This document shows positions 26,228 through 35,974 of a stretch of 64,000 bases of DNA, in pieces. Source of the stretch: Thalassovita aquimarina (GTDB lineage Bacteria; Pseudomonadota; Alphaproteobacteria; Rhodobacterales; Rhodobacteraceae); the NCBI RefSeq assembly GCF_018219815.1, contig NZ_JADMKU010000002.1, positions 1 through 64,000 of the forward strand, in the 5' to 3' direction. Position 1 is the stretch's first letter, and every line of letters starts with the position of its first letter. A model generated the notes under the pieces. That model had not been told where the DNA came from. It did no database searches and was given only the letters and a program-made list of their open reading frames with translations. The position numbers and the translations under genes were made by a program.

Positions 26228-27745
26228 ATGACACATCCCAAACCCGTTGTTCTGTGCATTCTCGATGGCTGGGGGCTTCGCGCCGAAACGGCAGCCAACG
26301 CTCCGGCGCTGGCCGAGACACCGGTTTTCGACAAGATCATGGCGGAATGCCCGCATAGCCAGCTGATCACCCACGGCCCCGATGTCGGCCTGCCCACCGG
26401 GCAGATGGGCAATTCCGAGGTCGGTCACACCAATATCGGCGCCGGCCGCGTGGTGGCGATGGACCTGGGCCAGATCGACCTGGCGATCGAAGACGGCAGT
26501 TTCTTTTCCAACGAAGCGCTGCAGGGTTTCATCGCCAAGCTGAAGGCGACCGGCGGCACCGCGCATCTGATGGGGCTGGTATCGGATGGCGGGGTGCACG
26601 GGCACCTCAACCACATCATCGCCGCAATCAGGGCGATCACCGACGCCGGCGTTCCGGTTGTGCTGCACGCGGTCACCGACGGGCGCGACGTGGCGCCGAA
26701 ATCGGCCTTTACCTATTTCGGGGAACTGGAAGCGGCATTGCCCGAAGGGGCCAGGATCGGCACCGTCACCGGGCGCTATTTCGCCATGGACCGCGACAAC
26801 CGCTGGGAACGCGTGTCGGAAGCCTACAACGCGATGATCAAGGCCGAGGGCGGTCGTTCGGCCAATGCCCACGCTGCAGTCGACACCGCCTATCAGCGCG
26901 AAGAAAGCGACGAATTCATCACCGCCACCGTGATCGGCGATTACGCGGGCGCCAGGGATGGCGACGGGGTCTTCTGCCTGAACTTCCGCGCAGACCGGGC
27001 GCGGGAAATCCTGCGCGCCGTCGGGGAACCGGGGTTCAGCGAATTTGACACCGGCACCCGGCCCGGCTGGGCCGCGCTGCTGGGGATGGTGGAATATTCC
27101 GAAGGCCATAACGCCTACATGGACACCGTGTTCCCGGCCCGCGACATCGTCAACACGCTGGGCGCCTGGGTCGCCAAGCGGGGCAAACGGCAGTTCCGGT
27201 TGGCCGAGACGGAGAAATACCCCCATGTCACTTTCTTCCTGAACGGCGGCAAGGAAGAACCCGAACAGGGCGAAGACCGCTACATGGCGCCCTCGCCCAA
27301 GGTGGCGACCTACGACCTGCAGCCGGAAATGTCCGCCGGTGAGGTGACCGAACATTTCGTTGGGGCGATCGAGGACGGCTATGACCTGATCGTGACTAAT
27401 TACGCCAATCCCGACATGGTAGGCCATACCGGCGACCTGAACGCCGCGATCAAGGCCTGCGAAGCGGTGGACCAAGGGCTGGGCCAGGTGATCGCGGCGC
27501 TGGAAAAGGCGGGCGGCGCGATGATCGTCACCGCCGATCACGGCAATTGCGAACAGATGTATGATCCCGAAACCGGCGGGCCGCATACCGCCCACACGAT
27601 CAACCCGGTGCCGGTGATCCTGGTCGGCGGGCCGGAGGGTGCCAAGCTGCGCGAGGGCCGTCTGTCCGATCTGGCCCCCACCCTGCTGGAACTGATGGGC
27701 CTGCCGCAGCCGCCCGAAATGACCGGGAAAAGCCTGCTGGAATGA
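26228..27745 (+). CDS. gpmI: 2,3-bisphosphoglycerate-independent phosphoglycerate mutase
   Basis: The 505-residue enzyme interconverts 3- and 2-phosphoglycerate in glycolysis. It is an alkaline-phosphatase-superfamily protein with two metal ions. VLCILDGWGLR provides the first metal Asp, MGNSEVGHTNIGAGR the catalytic Ser, and HGHLNHI, DGRD and TADHGNCEQM further ligands. It overlaps envC by four bases, in a gene order commonly seen in alphaproteobacteria. Confidence 0.98.
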   Translation: MTHPKPVVLCILDGWGLRAETAANAPALAETPVFDKIMAECPHSQLITHGPDVGLPTGQMGNSEVGHTNIGAGRVVAMDLGQIDLAIEDGSFFSNEALQGFIAKLKATGGTAHLMGLVSDGGVHGHLNHIIAAIRAITDAGVPVVLHAVTDGRDVAPKSAFTYFGELEAALPEGARIGTVTGRYFAMDRDNRWERVSEAYNAMIKAEGGRSANAHAAVDTAYQREESDEFITATVIGDYAGARDGDGVFCLNFRADRAREILRAVGEPGFSEFDTGTRPGWAALLGMVEYSEGHNAYMDTVFPARDIVNTLGAWVAKRGKRQFRLAETEKYPHVTFFLNGGKEEPEQGEDRYMAPSPKVATYDLQPEMSAGEVTEHFVGAIEDGYDLIVTNYANPDMVGHTGDLNAAIKACEAVDQGLGQVIAALEKAGGAMIVTADHGNCEQMYDPETGGPHTAHTINPVPVILVGGPEGAKLREGRLSDLAPTLLELMGLPQPPEMTGKSLLE

Positions 27746-28875
27746 TCCGCGCCTGTCTCACCGCCCTCTGCCTTGCCAGCGCTCTGCCCGCCTGGGCAGA
27801 ACCCGACCCGGCTGCGCTGGCCGAAGCGGCGGCGGAACGGCTCGACTCGGCCGCGGCCGCGCTGTCGAAGGCCGACAGCGCCCGCGACCGGGTCAAGGCG
27901 CTGTCCGAAACGCTGCGCGCCTACGAAGACGGACTTGAAGCGATGCGCGAAGGGCTGCGGCGGGTGTCGCTGCGCGAGGCGCAGCTGGCCAACGAACTGC
28001 AAGCCCGTGAGGCCGAAATCGCCCAACTGCTTGGCGCGCTGCAATCGATGTCGGCCACGCCGGCGCCGGTCCTGATGCTGCACCCGGACGGCCCTGCCGA
28101 TACCGCGCGTTCCGGTATGCTGTTGACCGATGTCACCCCGGCCCTGACCGACAAGGCGAACCTTTTGCGCAGACAGCTGGAAGAGGTTTCGACGCTGAGG
28201 GGGCTGCAACAGAACGCGGTGGCGACGCTGGAAAAGGGGCTCGACGGGGTGCAGCAGGCCCGCACCCAGTTGAGCCAGGCGATGGCCGACCGCACTGACC
28301 TGCCACGCCGCTTCACCGAAGATCCGGTGAAAACCGCGATCCTAATCGCCTCGACCGAAACGCTGACGGGCTTTGCCAGCGGGCTGACGGAAATCGCCGA
28401 AAACGAAGCCCCCGGAAGCCTGCCCGATATCGCCCACCGCAAGGGCCAGCTGCAACTGCCGGCGCAGGGGGTCATCCTGCGCCGCGCGGGCGAGGCCGAC
28501 GCCACCGGCATCACCCGGCCCGGCCTCATCCTGGCCACCCGGCCACGCGCTCTGGTCACCACACCGACAGCCGCGACGATCCGCTACCAGGGGCCGCTGC
28601 TTGATTACGGCAATGTGATGATCCTTGAACCCCGGGCCGGACTGTTGTTCGTTTTCGCCGGTCTCGATGTGGTTTATGGAAAAACCGGGCAGGTGCTGCC
28701 CTCGGGGAGCCCGATCGGCCTGATGGGAGGGCAGGATGCCGAAATCGGCGCCATTCTGTCCCAGGCGGACAAGGGGGCTGGTGCCGAGGCGACAGAAACG
28801 CTCTATATAGAGATCAGAGAAGACAACGTACCGGTCGATCCGGAAACGTGGTTCAAAACCGGGAAGGATAACTGA
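27742..28875 (+). CDS. envC: EnvC-like murein hydrolase activator with degenerate LytM domain
   Basis: The 377-residue protein has a signal peptide (cleavage after PAWA), a long coiled coil (about residues 20-190) and a C-terminal LytM/M23 domain. The zinc-binding HxH of active M23 enzymes is replaced (LLFVFAGL where YxLYAHL is expected). It therefore should not cut peptidoglycan itself but activate cell-separation amidases, as EnvC does. It lies between gpmI and ctpA, overlapping gpmI by ATGA and leaving three bases to ctpA. Confidence 0.9.
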   Translation: MIRACLTALCLASALPAWAEPDPAALAEAAAERLDSAAAALSKADSARDRVKALSETLRAYEDGLEAMREGLRRVSLREAQLANELQAREAEIAQLLGALQSMSATPAPVLMLHPDGPADTARSGMLLTDVTPALTDKANLLRRQLEEVSTLRGLQQNAVATLEKGLDGVQQARTQLSQAMADRTDLPRRFTEDPVKTAILIASTETLTGFASGLTEIAENEAPGSLPDIAHRKGQLQLPAQGVILRRAGEADATGITRPGLILATRPRALVTTPTAATIRYQGPLLDYGNVMILEPRAGLLFVFAGLDVVYGKTGQVLPSGSPIGLMGGQDAEIGAILSQADKGAGAEATETLYIEIREDNVPVDPETWFKTGKDN

Positions 28876-28878
28876 GCG

Positions 28879-30210
28879 ATGAAGAAATTCGTCATGGCCG
28901 CGCTTGGCGGCACTCTGGCCGGGTTCATTGCCACCACGCAGGTGGCGGGGCCGCTGCTGGCGCAGGAAGCCGCGAAACAGACGAATGTCTACGAACAGCT
29001 TGACCTGTTCGGCGATATCTTCGAACGCATCCGTGCCCAGTATGTCGAAGAGGTGGACGAGGAAAAGCTGATCGAGGCGGCGATCAACGGCATGTTGACC
29101 TCGCTCGATCCGCATTCCAGCTACCTGTCGCCCGACGATGCCGCAGACATGCGGGTCCAGACCCGCGGCCAGTTCGGCGGCCTTGGAATCGAGGTCACCC
29201 AGGAAGAGGGCTTCGTCAAGGTGGTGTCGCCGATCGACGGCACCCCGGCAGCCGAGGCCGGGATCGAAGCCGGCGATTTCATCACCCATGTCGATGGCGA
29301 AAGCCTGCTGGGGCTGGGGCTCGACGATGCGGTGGACCTGATGCGCGGCCCGGTCGGCAGCGAAATCATCATCACCGTGGTGCGCGAAGGCGAAGCGGAA
29401 CCGTTCGATGTCTCGATCATCCGCGACACCATCAAGCTGCAGGCGGTCCGCACCCGCACCGAAGGCAACACCGTGGTGCTGCGCATCACCACCTTCAACG
29501 ACCAAACCTATCCGGGCCTCGAAGAGGGGCTGAAAAAGGCGGTCGAGGATCTGGGCGGCATGGATAACGTGAACGGCTTCGTTGTCGACCTGCGCAACAA
29601 CCCGGGCGGATTGCTGACCCAGGCGATCCAGGTTTCCGATGCCTTCCTGGAAAGCGGCGAAATCGTTTCGACCCGCGGCCGCAACCCGGCCGAAGGCGAC
29701 CGCTACAACGCCACGCCGGGCGATCTGGCGATGGGCAAACCCGTCGTCGTGCTGATCAATGGCGGTTCGGCCTCGGCCTCGGAAATCGTTTCCGGCGCGC
29801 TTCAGGATCATCACCGTGCCATCGTGGTCGGCACCAAGAGCTTCGGCAAGGGGTCGGTGCAGACGGTGATGCCGCTGCGCGGCGACGGCGCGATGCGGCT
29901 GACCACGGCGCGCTACTACACGCCGTCGGGCCGGTCGATCCAGAACCTGGGCGTGTCGCCCGATATCGTTGTGGAGCAACCCCGCCGCGCCGCCGAGACC
30001 GAAGAGGACGACACCACCCGCCGCACCCGTTCCGAAGCGGACCTGCGCGGCAGCCTGTCCAACGACAGCCTGAGCGAGGACGAGATCAAACAGATCGAGG
30101 ACGAACGCGCCAAGGCCGAAGAGGCCGCCAAGCTGCGCGAGGAAGATTATCAGCTCGCCTATGCGGTCGACCTGCTCAAGGGCCTGTCGAAGATCTCCGA
30201 TCAGGACTGA
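28879..30210 (+). CDS. ctpA: C-terminal processing peptidase, S41 family
   Basis: The 443-residue periplasmic serine protease has an N-terminal signal or anchor, a PDZ domain (about 90-165, [19 protein letters not shown]) and the S41 catalytic core. The nucleophile Ser is in [15 protein letters not shown] and the general-base Lys in [12 protein letters not shown]. Such proteases trim or degrade envelope proteins, including cell-wall hydrolases, which fits the preceding envC. An acidic, charged C-terminal tail follows the protease domain. Confidence 0.96.
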   Translation: MKKFVMAALGGTLAGFIATTQVAGPLLAQEAAKQTNVYEQLDLFGDIFERIRAQYVEEVDEEKLIEAAINGMLTSLDPHSSYLSPDDAADMRVQTRGQFGGLGIEVTQEEGFVKVVSPIDGTPAAEAGIEAGDFITHVDGESLLGLGLDDAVDLMRGPVGSEIIITVVREGEAEPFDVSIIRDTIKLQAVRTRTEGNTVVLRITTFNDQTYPGLEEGLKKAVEDLGGMDNVNGFVVDLRNNPGGLLTQAIQVSDAFLESGEIVSTRGRNPAEGDRYNATPGDLAMGKPVVVLINGGSASASEIVSGALQDHHRAIVVGTKSFGKGSVQTVMPLRGDGAMRLTTARYYTPSGRSIQNLGVSPDIVVEQPRRAAETEEDDTTRRTRSEADLRGSLSNDSLSEDEIKQIEDERAKAEEAAKLREEDYQLAYAVDLLKGLSKISDQD

Positions 30211-30233
30211 TCCTCGCTCCACCATCGCAACCC

Positions 30234-30260
30234 CGCCCCCGCGCCATCGGTGCGGGGGCG
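30234..30260 (+). terminator. GC-rich hairpin after ctpA
   Basis: A 9-bp perfect stem CGCCCCCGC/GCGGGGGCG, extendable to 12 bp, lies 24 bases beyond the ctpA stop. No U-tract follows, so it may only attenuate read-through into rppH or stabilise the mRNA 3' end. Confidence 0.5.
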
Positions 30261-30286
30261 CAATCATCCCGGGATCCAGAACGCCG

Positions 30287-30769
30287 ATGACACCCGAAAC
30301 CATCGCCAAACTGCCTTATCGCCGCTGCGTCGGCGTGATGCTGGTGAACTCCGACGGCCAGGTCTTCGTCGGGCAGCGCATCGACACGCCCGGCCCGGCC
30401 TGGCAGATGCCCCAGGGCGGCATCGACGAGGGTGAAACCCCGCGTCAGGCGGCGCTGCGCGAACTGTGGGAAGAAACCGGCCTCCCCGCCGATCTGGTGC
30501 GGATCGAAGCGGAAACCGAAGGCTGGCTGCCCTACGACCTGCCGCACGATCTGGTGCCCCGCATCTGGCATGGCCAGTATCGCGGCCAGGAACAGAAATG
30601 GTTCCTGGCCCGGTTTCAGGGCCGCGACAGTGACGTGAACATCGAAACCGACCACCCGGAATTTTCCCGCTGGCGCTGGCTGTCGCCAGACCACCTGGTC
30701 GAAAACATCGTGCCGTTCAAGCGCACCGTCTACACCGAATTGCTGAACGCGTTCCGCGAAGCGCTCTAG
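30287..30769 (+). CDS. rppH: RNA pyrophosphohydrolase (Nudix)
   Basis: RppH (160 residues) removes pyrophosphate from triphosphorylated mRNA 5' ends and so triggers decay. The full Nudix box is seen from [20 protein letters not shown] into [17 protein letters not shown] and WQMPQGG are typical of the RppH branch. ATG 30287 is used; the frame extends upstream through the hairpin into ctpA without homology. Confidence 0.95.
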   Translation: MTPETIAKLPYRRCVGVMLVNSDGQVFVGQRIDTPGPAWQMPQGGIDEGETPRQAALRELWEETGLPADLVRIEAETEGWLPYDLPHDLVPRIWHGQYRGQEQKWFLARFQGRDSDVNIETDHPEFSRWRWLSPDHLVENIVPFKRTVYTELLNAFREAL

Positions 30770-30881
30770 GCCTTTCATGACCCAAGGACATTCGCCGAAG
30801 GCGCAAAGGCACCACCCCGGCCGCGCGGCGCGGACCTGACACCATTGGCGGCGCGCCCGCACGTGCGCCGGCCAGTTCGGA

Positions 30882-31877
30882 TCAGCAGAAACCGGCGGCG
30901 CGCCGGATGACCCCGGTTTCGATCCCACGCCAATTGCGGATCGGCGCATTCATCCGCTTCAGGGTCGCCGGATGGTTCGCGTCCAACAGGCCCAGCTTCA
31001 CCAGAATCGCGGCAATCGCGCATTCCGCACCTCGCGTCGATCCGTCTGTGATCTTGAGCGCCACCCCCAGCTTGCGTTCCGGGATGATGGCAATGAAAAA
31101 GGCCTCCGCCCCGGTTTTCAGCGCCACGCGCCCCTGCGCCGCACGCATCAACTCGGTACAGGCGCGGCCCTCCCCCGCCACCAGTTCGGGGTAGGCCACC
31201 ATCGCCCGGCGCAACCGCACCGCCGCCTCGGCGCGTACACCCGGCCTTTCTTCGGCAGCAGCGAAATACGCCATCGCGCGGGCCATGCCCTGCAGCGACA
31301 CGGCGAAATTGGGTGCCGAACACCCGTCGACCACATGTCCCGGGCTTTCTTCGCCGCAGACATCCTCGAACGCCTCAAGGCAGGCTTGCTGCACGGGATG
31401 GCTGATCTCTACATATTCGGACCCGGCGCCCAGGTGCCTGTTCAGGGTCAGGAACCCGGCATGCTTGCCCGAGCAATTGTTGTGAATCTGGCAGGGTTCC
31501 TTCCCCGAACAGATCAGCGCATTGCGCATCTCGATGTCGCGCGGTTCCTGCGCGCCACAGCGGAAATCGTCCTCGGTCCGTCCGATATGGTCGAGCCAGC
31601 CCTGCACCCGTTCGGTATGGATCGCGGCACCATTGTGCGACGCGCAAGCCAGCGCCAGATGCTCATCCCACAACCGGTACGCATCCGCGGCCCCGCTTTC
31701 GACCAGCGGCAGCGCCTGGATCATCTTCGAAGAGGACCGCGGCAGCACAACCGCCTGCGGATCGCCCCAGGCTTCGACGATCTGGCCGCTGTCGTCACAA
31801 ATCACCGCGTGCCCATGATGGACGCTTTCCAAGAAATCGCCACGCCAGATTTCCGCCATCGGGACCGGGTTTGCCAT
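30882..31877 (-). CDS. Asparaginase of the thermolabile AnsA/AspG (rhizobial) family
   Basis: The 331-residue protein hydrolyses asparagine to aspartate and ammonia. It belongs to the family of Rhizobium etli asparaginase, unrelated to the E. coli enzyme. Recognisable segments are LPRSSSKMIQALPLVESGAA, ASHNGAAIHTERV, HNNCSGKHAGFLTL and VDGCSAPNFAVSL, which hold the family's Ser/Lys and Cys residues. ATG 31877 starts the homologous part. The upstream open frame is unsupported. It is divergent from the IalB gene. Confidence 0.9.
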   Translation of the reverse strand: MANPVPMAEIWRGDFLESVHHGHAVICDDSGQIVEAWGDPQAVVLPRSSSKMIQALPLVESGAADAYRLWDEHLALACASHNGAAIHTERVQGWLDHIGRTEDDFRCGAQEPRDIEMRNALICSGKEPCQIHNNCSGKHAGFLTLNRHLGAGSEYVEISHPVQQACLEAFEDVCGEESPGHVVDGCSAPNFAVSLQGMARAMAYFAAAEERPGVRAEAAVRLRRAMVAYPELVAGEGRACTELMRAAQGRVALKTGAEAFFIAIIPERKLGVALKITDGSTRGAECAIAAILVKLGLLDANHPATLKRMNAPIRNWRGIETGVIRRAAGFC

Positions 31878-32055
31878 GCTTTTCCTCGTTTCCAAATCTG
31901 TGCGATTTTCCGCCAATTCCCCTTTCACGGGTGGCGGCTTTCGCGCTAATATATCATTGTCGAGCGCGAAATGCCCTTTCGCCCCAAGACGCCACACCAA
32001 GGCGCGCGAAAAGGCAAGCAGGAATTGAGGCAAAGACAGCTGGAGGCTGGATCGG

Positions 32056-32583
32056 ATGATTTCACGTTTTGTAAGCGGCATTGCCGGGGCCGCGATGGTG
32101 CTGGTCGCCACGGGTGCGTGGGCACAGCAGACGAGCGATAATCAGGTTGCCGCCAAGACGGACTGGAGCGTTTTCGAAGAAAACGACCCGCGCGAATGCT
32201 GGGCGGTGTCGTCGCCGAAGGAAACCGTGAACACCAAGGATGGCCGCGTGGTCGCGGTGCGCCGCAGCGACATCCTGCTGATGGCGTTCTACCGCCCCGG
32301 CGCCGGCGCCAACGGACAGGTCACCTTTACCGGCGGCTATCCCTTCGCCAAGGGATCCAGCGTCAACCTGACCATCGATGAGAGCAGTTACGACCTGTTC
32401 ACCGAAGGCGAATGGGCGTGGCCCGCCTCGCCGTCGGACGACGCAAAGATCATCACCGCGATGAAGCGCGGCAAATCGGCGGTGCTGACCGCCCGGTCGT
32501 CGCGCGGCACCCAGACGAAGGACACGTTTTCGCTGCTGGGTTTCACCGCCGCGGTTGAAGAGGCCGAGAAACGCTGCAAGTAA
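32056..32583 (+). CDS. Invasion-associated locus B (IalB) family protein
   Basis: The 175-residue protein has a signal peptide (cleavage after GAWA) and the IalB-like domain: WSVFEENDPRECWAVSSPKE, LLMAFYRPGAG and a C-terminal Cys in EKRCK that may pair with the earlier Cys. Named from Bartonella, the family is widespread in non-pathogenic alphaproteobacteria with unknown periplasmic function. TGGAGG precedes the ATG. A plausible promoter, TTTCAC-N18-TAATAT (31923-31952), lies about 100 bases upstream. An intrinsic terminator follows. Confidence 0.9.
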   Translation: MISRFVSGIAGAAMVLVATGAWAQQTSDNQVAAKTDWSVFEENDPRECWAVSSPKETVNTKDGRVVAVRRSDILLMAFYRPGAGANGQVTFTGGYPFAKGSSVNLTIDESSYDLFTEGEWAWPASPSDDAKIITAMKRGKSAVLTARSSRGTQTKDTFSLLGFTAAVEEAEKRCK

Positions 32584-32604
32584 GGCAAAGCTGCGCGGCA
32601 GGAC

Positions 32605-32631
32605 AAGGCGGCCTTTCGGGGCCGTTTTTTT
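32605..32631 (+). terminator. Intrinsic terminator after the IalB gene
   Basis: Stem CGGCC/GGCCG (32609-32613 with 32620-32624) with loop TTTCGG is followed directly by seven T residues. Confidence 0.85.
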
Positions 32632-32706
32632 ATGTCGCACTTATCTTTTGGCTTTGCCGTTCGAATCCTATATGAAGCGCATTCATCCCAAAAAGGACCG
32701 CGCAAA

Positions 32707-33897
32707 ATGTCGGCTGACGCCCCGATCACCCAGGATGTAATGACGATCCCCCGGAAACTGCCCGAGGGGCCGGTCAACCTTGTCGGGCTGACCCGCGACA
32801 AGCTGCGCGAGGCGCTGCTGGCGATCGGCACTCCGGAAAAACAGGCCAAGATGCGGGTGAACCAGATCTGGCAGTGGATTTATCAGTGGGGTGTGCGCGA
32901 TTTCGCCGAAATGACCAACCTGGCCAAGGCCTACCGCGCCCAGCTGGCCGAACATTTCGTCATCGAAGTCCCCGAAATGGTGTCGAAACAGGTCAGCGCC
33001 GATGGCACCCGCAAGTACCTTGTGCGCATCGCCGGCGGTCACGAAGTCGAGGTGGTCTATATCCCCGAAACCGATCGCGGTACGCTGTGCGTGTCCAGCC
33101 AGGTCGGCTGCACCCTGACCTGTTCCTTCTGCCATACCGGCACCCAGAAGCTGGTCCGCAACCTGACCGCCGGTGAAATCGTCGGCCAGATCATGATGGC
33201 GCGCGACGATCTGGGCGAATGGCCCGAACCGGGCGTCGGCACCGGCGAGGCGGGCCCGCGGCTTTTGTCCAACATCGTGCTGATGGGCATGGGCGAACCG
33301 CTGTACAATTTCGACAACGTGCGCGACGCGATGAAGATCGCGATGGATGGCGAAGGCATTTCGCTGTCGCGCCGCCGCATCACGCTGTCGACCTCGGGCG
33401 TGGTGCCCGAGATCGCCAAATGCGCCGAGGAAATCGGCTGCCTGCTGGCCGTGTCGTTCCACGCCACCACCGACGAGGTGCGCGACAAACTGGTGCCGAT
33501 CAACAAGCGCTGGAACATCGAAGCGCTGCTCGACGCGCTGCGCGCCTATCCGAAACTGTCCAACAGCGAACGCATCACCTTTGAATACGTGATGCTGAAG
33601 GATGTGAACGACAGCGACGAAGACGCCCGCCGCCTAGTCAAGCTGATCAAGGGCATCCCGGCCAAGATCAATCTGATCCCGTTCAACGAATGGCCCGGGT
33701 CGCCCTATCAGCGGTCCGACTGGGACCGGATCGAAAAATTCGCCGACATCATCTACAAGGCCGGCTATGCCAGCCCGATCCGCACCCCGCGCGGCGAAGA
33801 TATCATGGCGGCCTGTGGCCAGCTGAAATCAGCGACCGAACGAGCCCGGAAATCCCGCGCCCAGATCGCTGCGGAAACGGGAATTTCGCAACAATAA
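32707..33897 (+). CDS. rlmN: 23S rRNA (A2503-C2)/tRNA (A37-C2) methyltransferase, radical SAM
   Basis: RlmN (396 residues) methylates C2 of A2503 in 23S rRNA and of A37 in several tRNAs. The radical-SAM cluster motif CTLTCSFC (CxxxCxxC) is clear. [12 protein letters not shown] and the C-terminal Cys in IMAACGQLK, which carries the methyl group, are also present. ATG 32707 follows AAAGGACC. An upstream in-frame ATG at 32632 overlaps the terminator and is rejected. Confidence 0.97.
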   Translation: MSADAPITQDVMTIPRKLPEGPVNLVGLTRDKLREALLAIGTPEKQAKMRVNQIWQWIYQWGVRDFAEMTNLAKAYRAQLAEHFVIEVPEMVSKQVSADGTRKYLVRIAGGHEVEVVYIPETDRGTLCVSSQVGCTLTCSFCHTGTQKLVRNLTAGEIVGQIMMARDDLGEWPEPGVGTGEAGPRLLSNIVLMGMGEPLYNFDNVRDAMKIAMDGEGISLSRRRITLSTSGVVPEIAKCAEEIGCLLAVSFHATTDEVRDKLVPINKRWNIEALLDALRAYPKLSNSERITFEYVMLKDVNDSDEDARRLVKLIKGIPAKINLIPFNEWPGSPYQRSDWDRIEKFADIIYKAGYASPIRTPRGEDIMAACGQLKSATERARKSRAQIAAETGISQQ

Positions 33898-34013
33898 GGC
33901 GACCCGGGCGGCGATTGTTTTCCAATTTCACACAATCGCCCTTTTCCGGCGCATTTTCAGCCGCAGTCGGACGGCATCAATCTTCCAGCACTTTTCAACG
34001 CAGGAAGATTGTC

Positions 34014-34229
34014 ATGTTTATCGACGAAGCGAATAGCCCAACCGATCAGAATGCCGAATTGCTGGCCCTGATCCGATCCGAACGGGAAAAATCCCTTTCG
34101 GTCCGTGAATGGAAACACCGGTTGATCGGCTATGGCTATGCCATCCGGAACACCGACCATTGCGACGTGGTTTCCAGGTTCGGATCGCGGGAAGAACTCT
34201 GTGACGTTCCGGCCGAATTGCTGCACTGA
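34014..34229 (+). CDS. Small conserved-looking hypothetical protein (71 aa)
   Basis: A clean frame with AGGAAG seven bases before ATG 34014 encodes a 71-residue soluble, charged protein. It has one Cys pair (DHCDV and EELCDV) and no signal peptide. I do not recognise the family. It is convergent with the LOG-family gene, only three bases from its end. Codon use resembles the neighbours, and an in-frame upstream extension to 33690 is antisense-like and dismissed. Confidence 0.7.
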   Translation: MFIDEANSPTDQNAELLALIRSEREKSLSVREWKHRLIGYGYAIRNTDHCDVVSRFGSREELCDVPAELLH

Positions 34230-34232
34230 CGC

Positions 34233-35078
34233 TCAGCGCCCGGGCATGAAATCGCGCTTGGTTCCGGCCCATCGCCAATCGTTGATGACATCGACTGCTT
34301 CCTGCGCCGTTTCAACGAAGCGGAACAGGTCCAGGTCATCGGGCGAAATCGTCCCGGCGTCCTTCAGCGCTTCCCAGTTTACGATCCGGCGCCAGAAGGA
34401 TTCGCCGAACAACAGGAACGGCACCCGTTCCATCCGGCCGGTCTGAATCAGCGTCAGGCTTTCGAACAGTTCATCCAACGTGCCGAATCCGCCGGGGAAA
34501 ATGCAAACGGCCTTTGCGCGCATCAGGAAATGCATCTTGCGAATGGCGAAGTAGTGGAAATTGAAACACAGGTCCGGCGTGACGTATTCGTTCGGCGCCT
34601 GTTCATGCGGCAGGACCACGTTCAACCCGATGGATATCCCCCCCGCCTCTGCCGCGCCCTTGTTGCCCGCCTCCATCACGCCCGGGCCGCCGCCGGTGCA
34701 GATAACGTAGTCATGCTTGCCGTTACCCAGCCCCTTCAGCGTCATCAGCCGGGAAAATTCACGCGCCTCCTCGTAGTACTTGCTGAGCTCGGCAAGGGTT
34801 TCGGTCTTCGCCGTATCCTTCTTGTCGGGGCTGGGGATGCGCGCGCCGCCGAACAGGACAACGGTACTTTCCACCCCGTATTCGTCCAGCAGCATCTGCG
34901 GCTTCAGCAATTCCAGCTGCAACCGCACCGGGCGAAGTTCGTCGCGGCACAGAAAATCGTCGTCGTTGAATGCCAGCCGGTAGGACGGTGCCCGCGTCTG
35001 CGGTGTATCCGGCACCCCGCGCGAGGTTTCGATATCGCTGGGGGCATCGCGGAATACGCTGCGACGATCGTCTTTCAT
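34233..35078 (-). CDS. LOG-family (TIGR00730) nucleoside-phosphate phosphoribohydrolase-like
   Basis: The 281-residue Rossmann-like protein carries the family motifs GGGPGVMEAGNKGAAEAGG and PGGFGTLDELFE, which bind the phosphoribosyl group in cytokinin riboside 5'-monophosphate phosphoribohydrolases (LOG). Bacterial members often act on AMP or purine nucleotides. The first 60 or so residues are an extra N-terminal segment common in alphaproteobacterial versions. It is divergent from bioR. Confidence 0.9.
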   Translation of the reverse strand: MKDDRRSVFRDAPSDIETSRGVPDTPQTRAPSYRLAFNDDDFLCRDELRPVRLQLELLKPQMLLDEYGVESTVVLFGGARIPSPDKKDTAKTETLAELSKYYEEAREFSRLMTLKGLGNGKHDYVICTGGGPGVMEAGNKGAAEAGGISIGLNVVLPHEQAPNEYVTPDLCFNFHYFAIRKMHFLMRAKAVCIFPGGFGTLDELFESLTLIQTGRMERVPFLLFGESFWRRIVNWEALKDAGTISPDDLDLFRFVETAQEAVDVINDWRWAGTKRDFMPGR

Positions 35079-35221
35079 TGTGCGATCCTCCTTACTGGAA
35101 CCATTTGAGCAACACCTAGCGCGGAACCGCCGGGGAAACCAGCGAAGCCGTGCCCAGATCCCGCGTCAGGGATGCTGATTGTCAGCGCCAATTATTCGCT
35201 TGTGAATGATCTTTCCCAAAA

Positions 35222-35231
35222 TTATAGATAA
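35222..35231. promoter_or_regulatory. BioR box upstream of bioR
   Basis: TTATAGATAA is the palindromic BioR operator described for alphaproteobacteria (TTATMKATAA, recalled). It lies three bases before the bioR start codon, so BioR should repress its own gene. Confidence 0.9.
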
Positions 35232-35234
35232 TCC

Positions 35235-35858
35235 ATGCCAAACACGACCGCCATCACCGCCGACCGCATCTATGATCGCCTGTCCCAACGCATCATCCGG
35301 GGCGAACTGCCCCCGGGGGAAAAGCTGCGGCAGGATCATATCGCGCGTGAATTCGACACCAGCCACGTGCCGGTGCGCGAAGCGCTGCTAAAGCTGCAGG
35401 CCCATGGCCTGGCGGTCAGCGAACCCCGGCGCGGCATGCGGGTGACCGCGCTGGACCCGGCCGAGCTGCGCGAGATCACCGAAATGCGTGTGGCACTGGA
35501 AGACCTGGCCCTGCACCATGCCTGTTTCCAGATGACCAACGCCGATTTCGCCAAGGCTGACGCCGCGCGCAAAGCCTGCGACGCGGCCGAGGACCTGCCA
35601 ACGTGGGAAGCCCGAAACCGCGCCTTTCACCGTGCAATCCTCGCCCCTTGCGGCATGCCGCGGCTGATGGCCACGATCGACGACCTACACATCGCCAGCG
35701 CGCGGCATCTTTTGGCGAGCTGGCAAAGTGGATGGCAGCAGCGCGAAGACAAGGAACACGCTGCAATTCTCATGCTGATGAGGCGCCGCGATGTCGAAGG
35801 TGCAGCCGACCTGTTGCGCCGCCACCTGCGCCGCGCAGACCGGATTTCACGCCGCTAA
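35235..35858 (+). CDS. bioR: GntR-family biotin regulator BioR
   Basis: The 207-residue protein has an N-terminal winged helix (YDRLSQRIIRGELPPGEKLRQ, HVPVREALLKLQAHGL) and a C-terminal FCD ligand domain (about 80-205). Identification as BioR rests on context: it is directly upstream of bioY-bioB, and three TTATNNATAA boxes flank it. BioR represses biotin synthesis and uptake genes when biotin is sufficient. ATG 35235 is used. Confidence 0.9.
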   Translation: MPNTTAITADRIYDRLSQRIIRGELPPGEKLRQDHIAREFDTSHVPVREALLKLQAHGLAVSEPRRGMRVTALDPAELREITEMRVALEDLALHHACFQMTNADFAKADAARKACDAAEDLPTWEARNRAFHRAILAPCGMPRLMATIDDLHIASARHLLASWQSGWQQREDKEHAAILMLMRRRDVEGAADLLRRHLRRADRISRR

Positions 35859-35909
35859 TCCCCTGATCGGGCACGGAATTCCGCCCCTCTCAAATTCCGC
35901 CTTGAAAAA

Positions 35910-35919
35910 TTATCTATGA
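35910..35919. promoter_or_regulatory. BioR box, distal site ahead of bioY
   Basis: TTATCTATGA matches the BioR palindrome at nine of ten positions. It lies 42 bases upstream of the second, perfect copy. Confidence 0.75.
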
Positions 35920-35951
35920 ATGCAATTATACGCCGGATAACGGACGTGAAA

Positions 35952-35961
35952 TTATCTATAA
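35952..35961. promoter_or_regulatory. BioR box, proximal site ahead of bioY
   Basis: TTATCTATAA is a perfect BioR palindrome 13 bases before the bioY start codon. It should overlap the transcription start region and block the bioYB promoter. Confidence 0.9.
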
Positions 35962-35974
35962 AGAGGGATGAGAG

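Noticed and set aside
28342-30309. A 655-codon open frame antisense to ctpA and envC
   Set aside because: It mirrors the third-position GC bias of the real genes, has no recognisable motif, and ctpA carries complete catalytic motifs on the other strand.
26228-30769. Fragmented or horizontally acquired sequence in the rsfS-rppH block
   Set aside because: All genes are full length, tightly spaced and in the order usual for alphaproteobacteria; nothing unusual was found.
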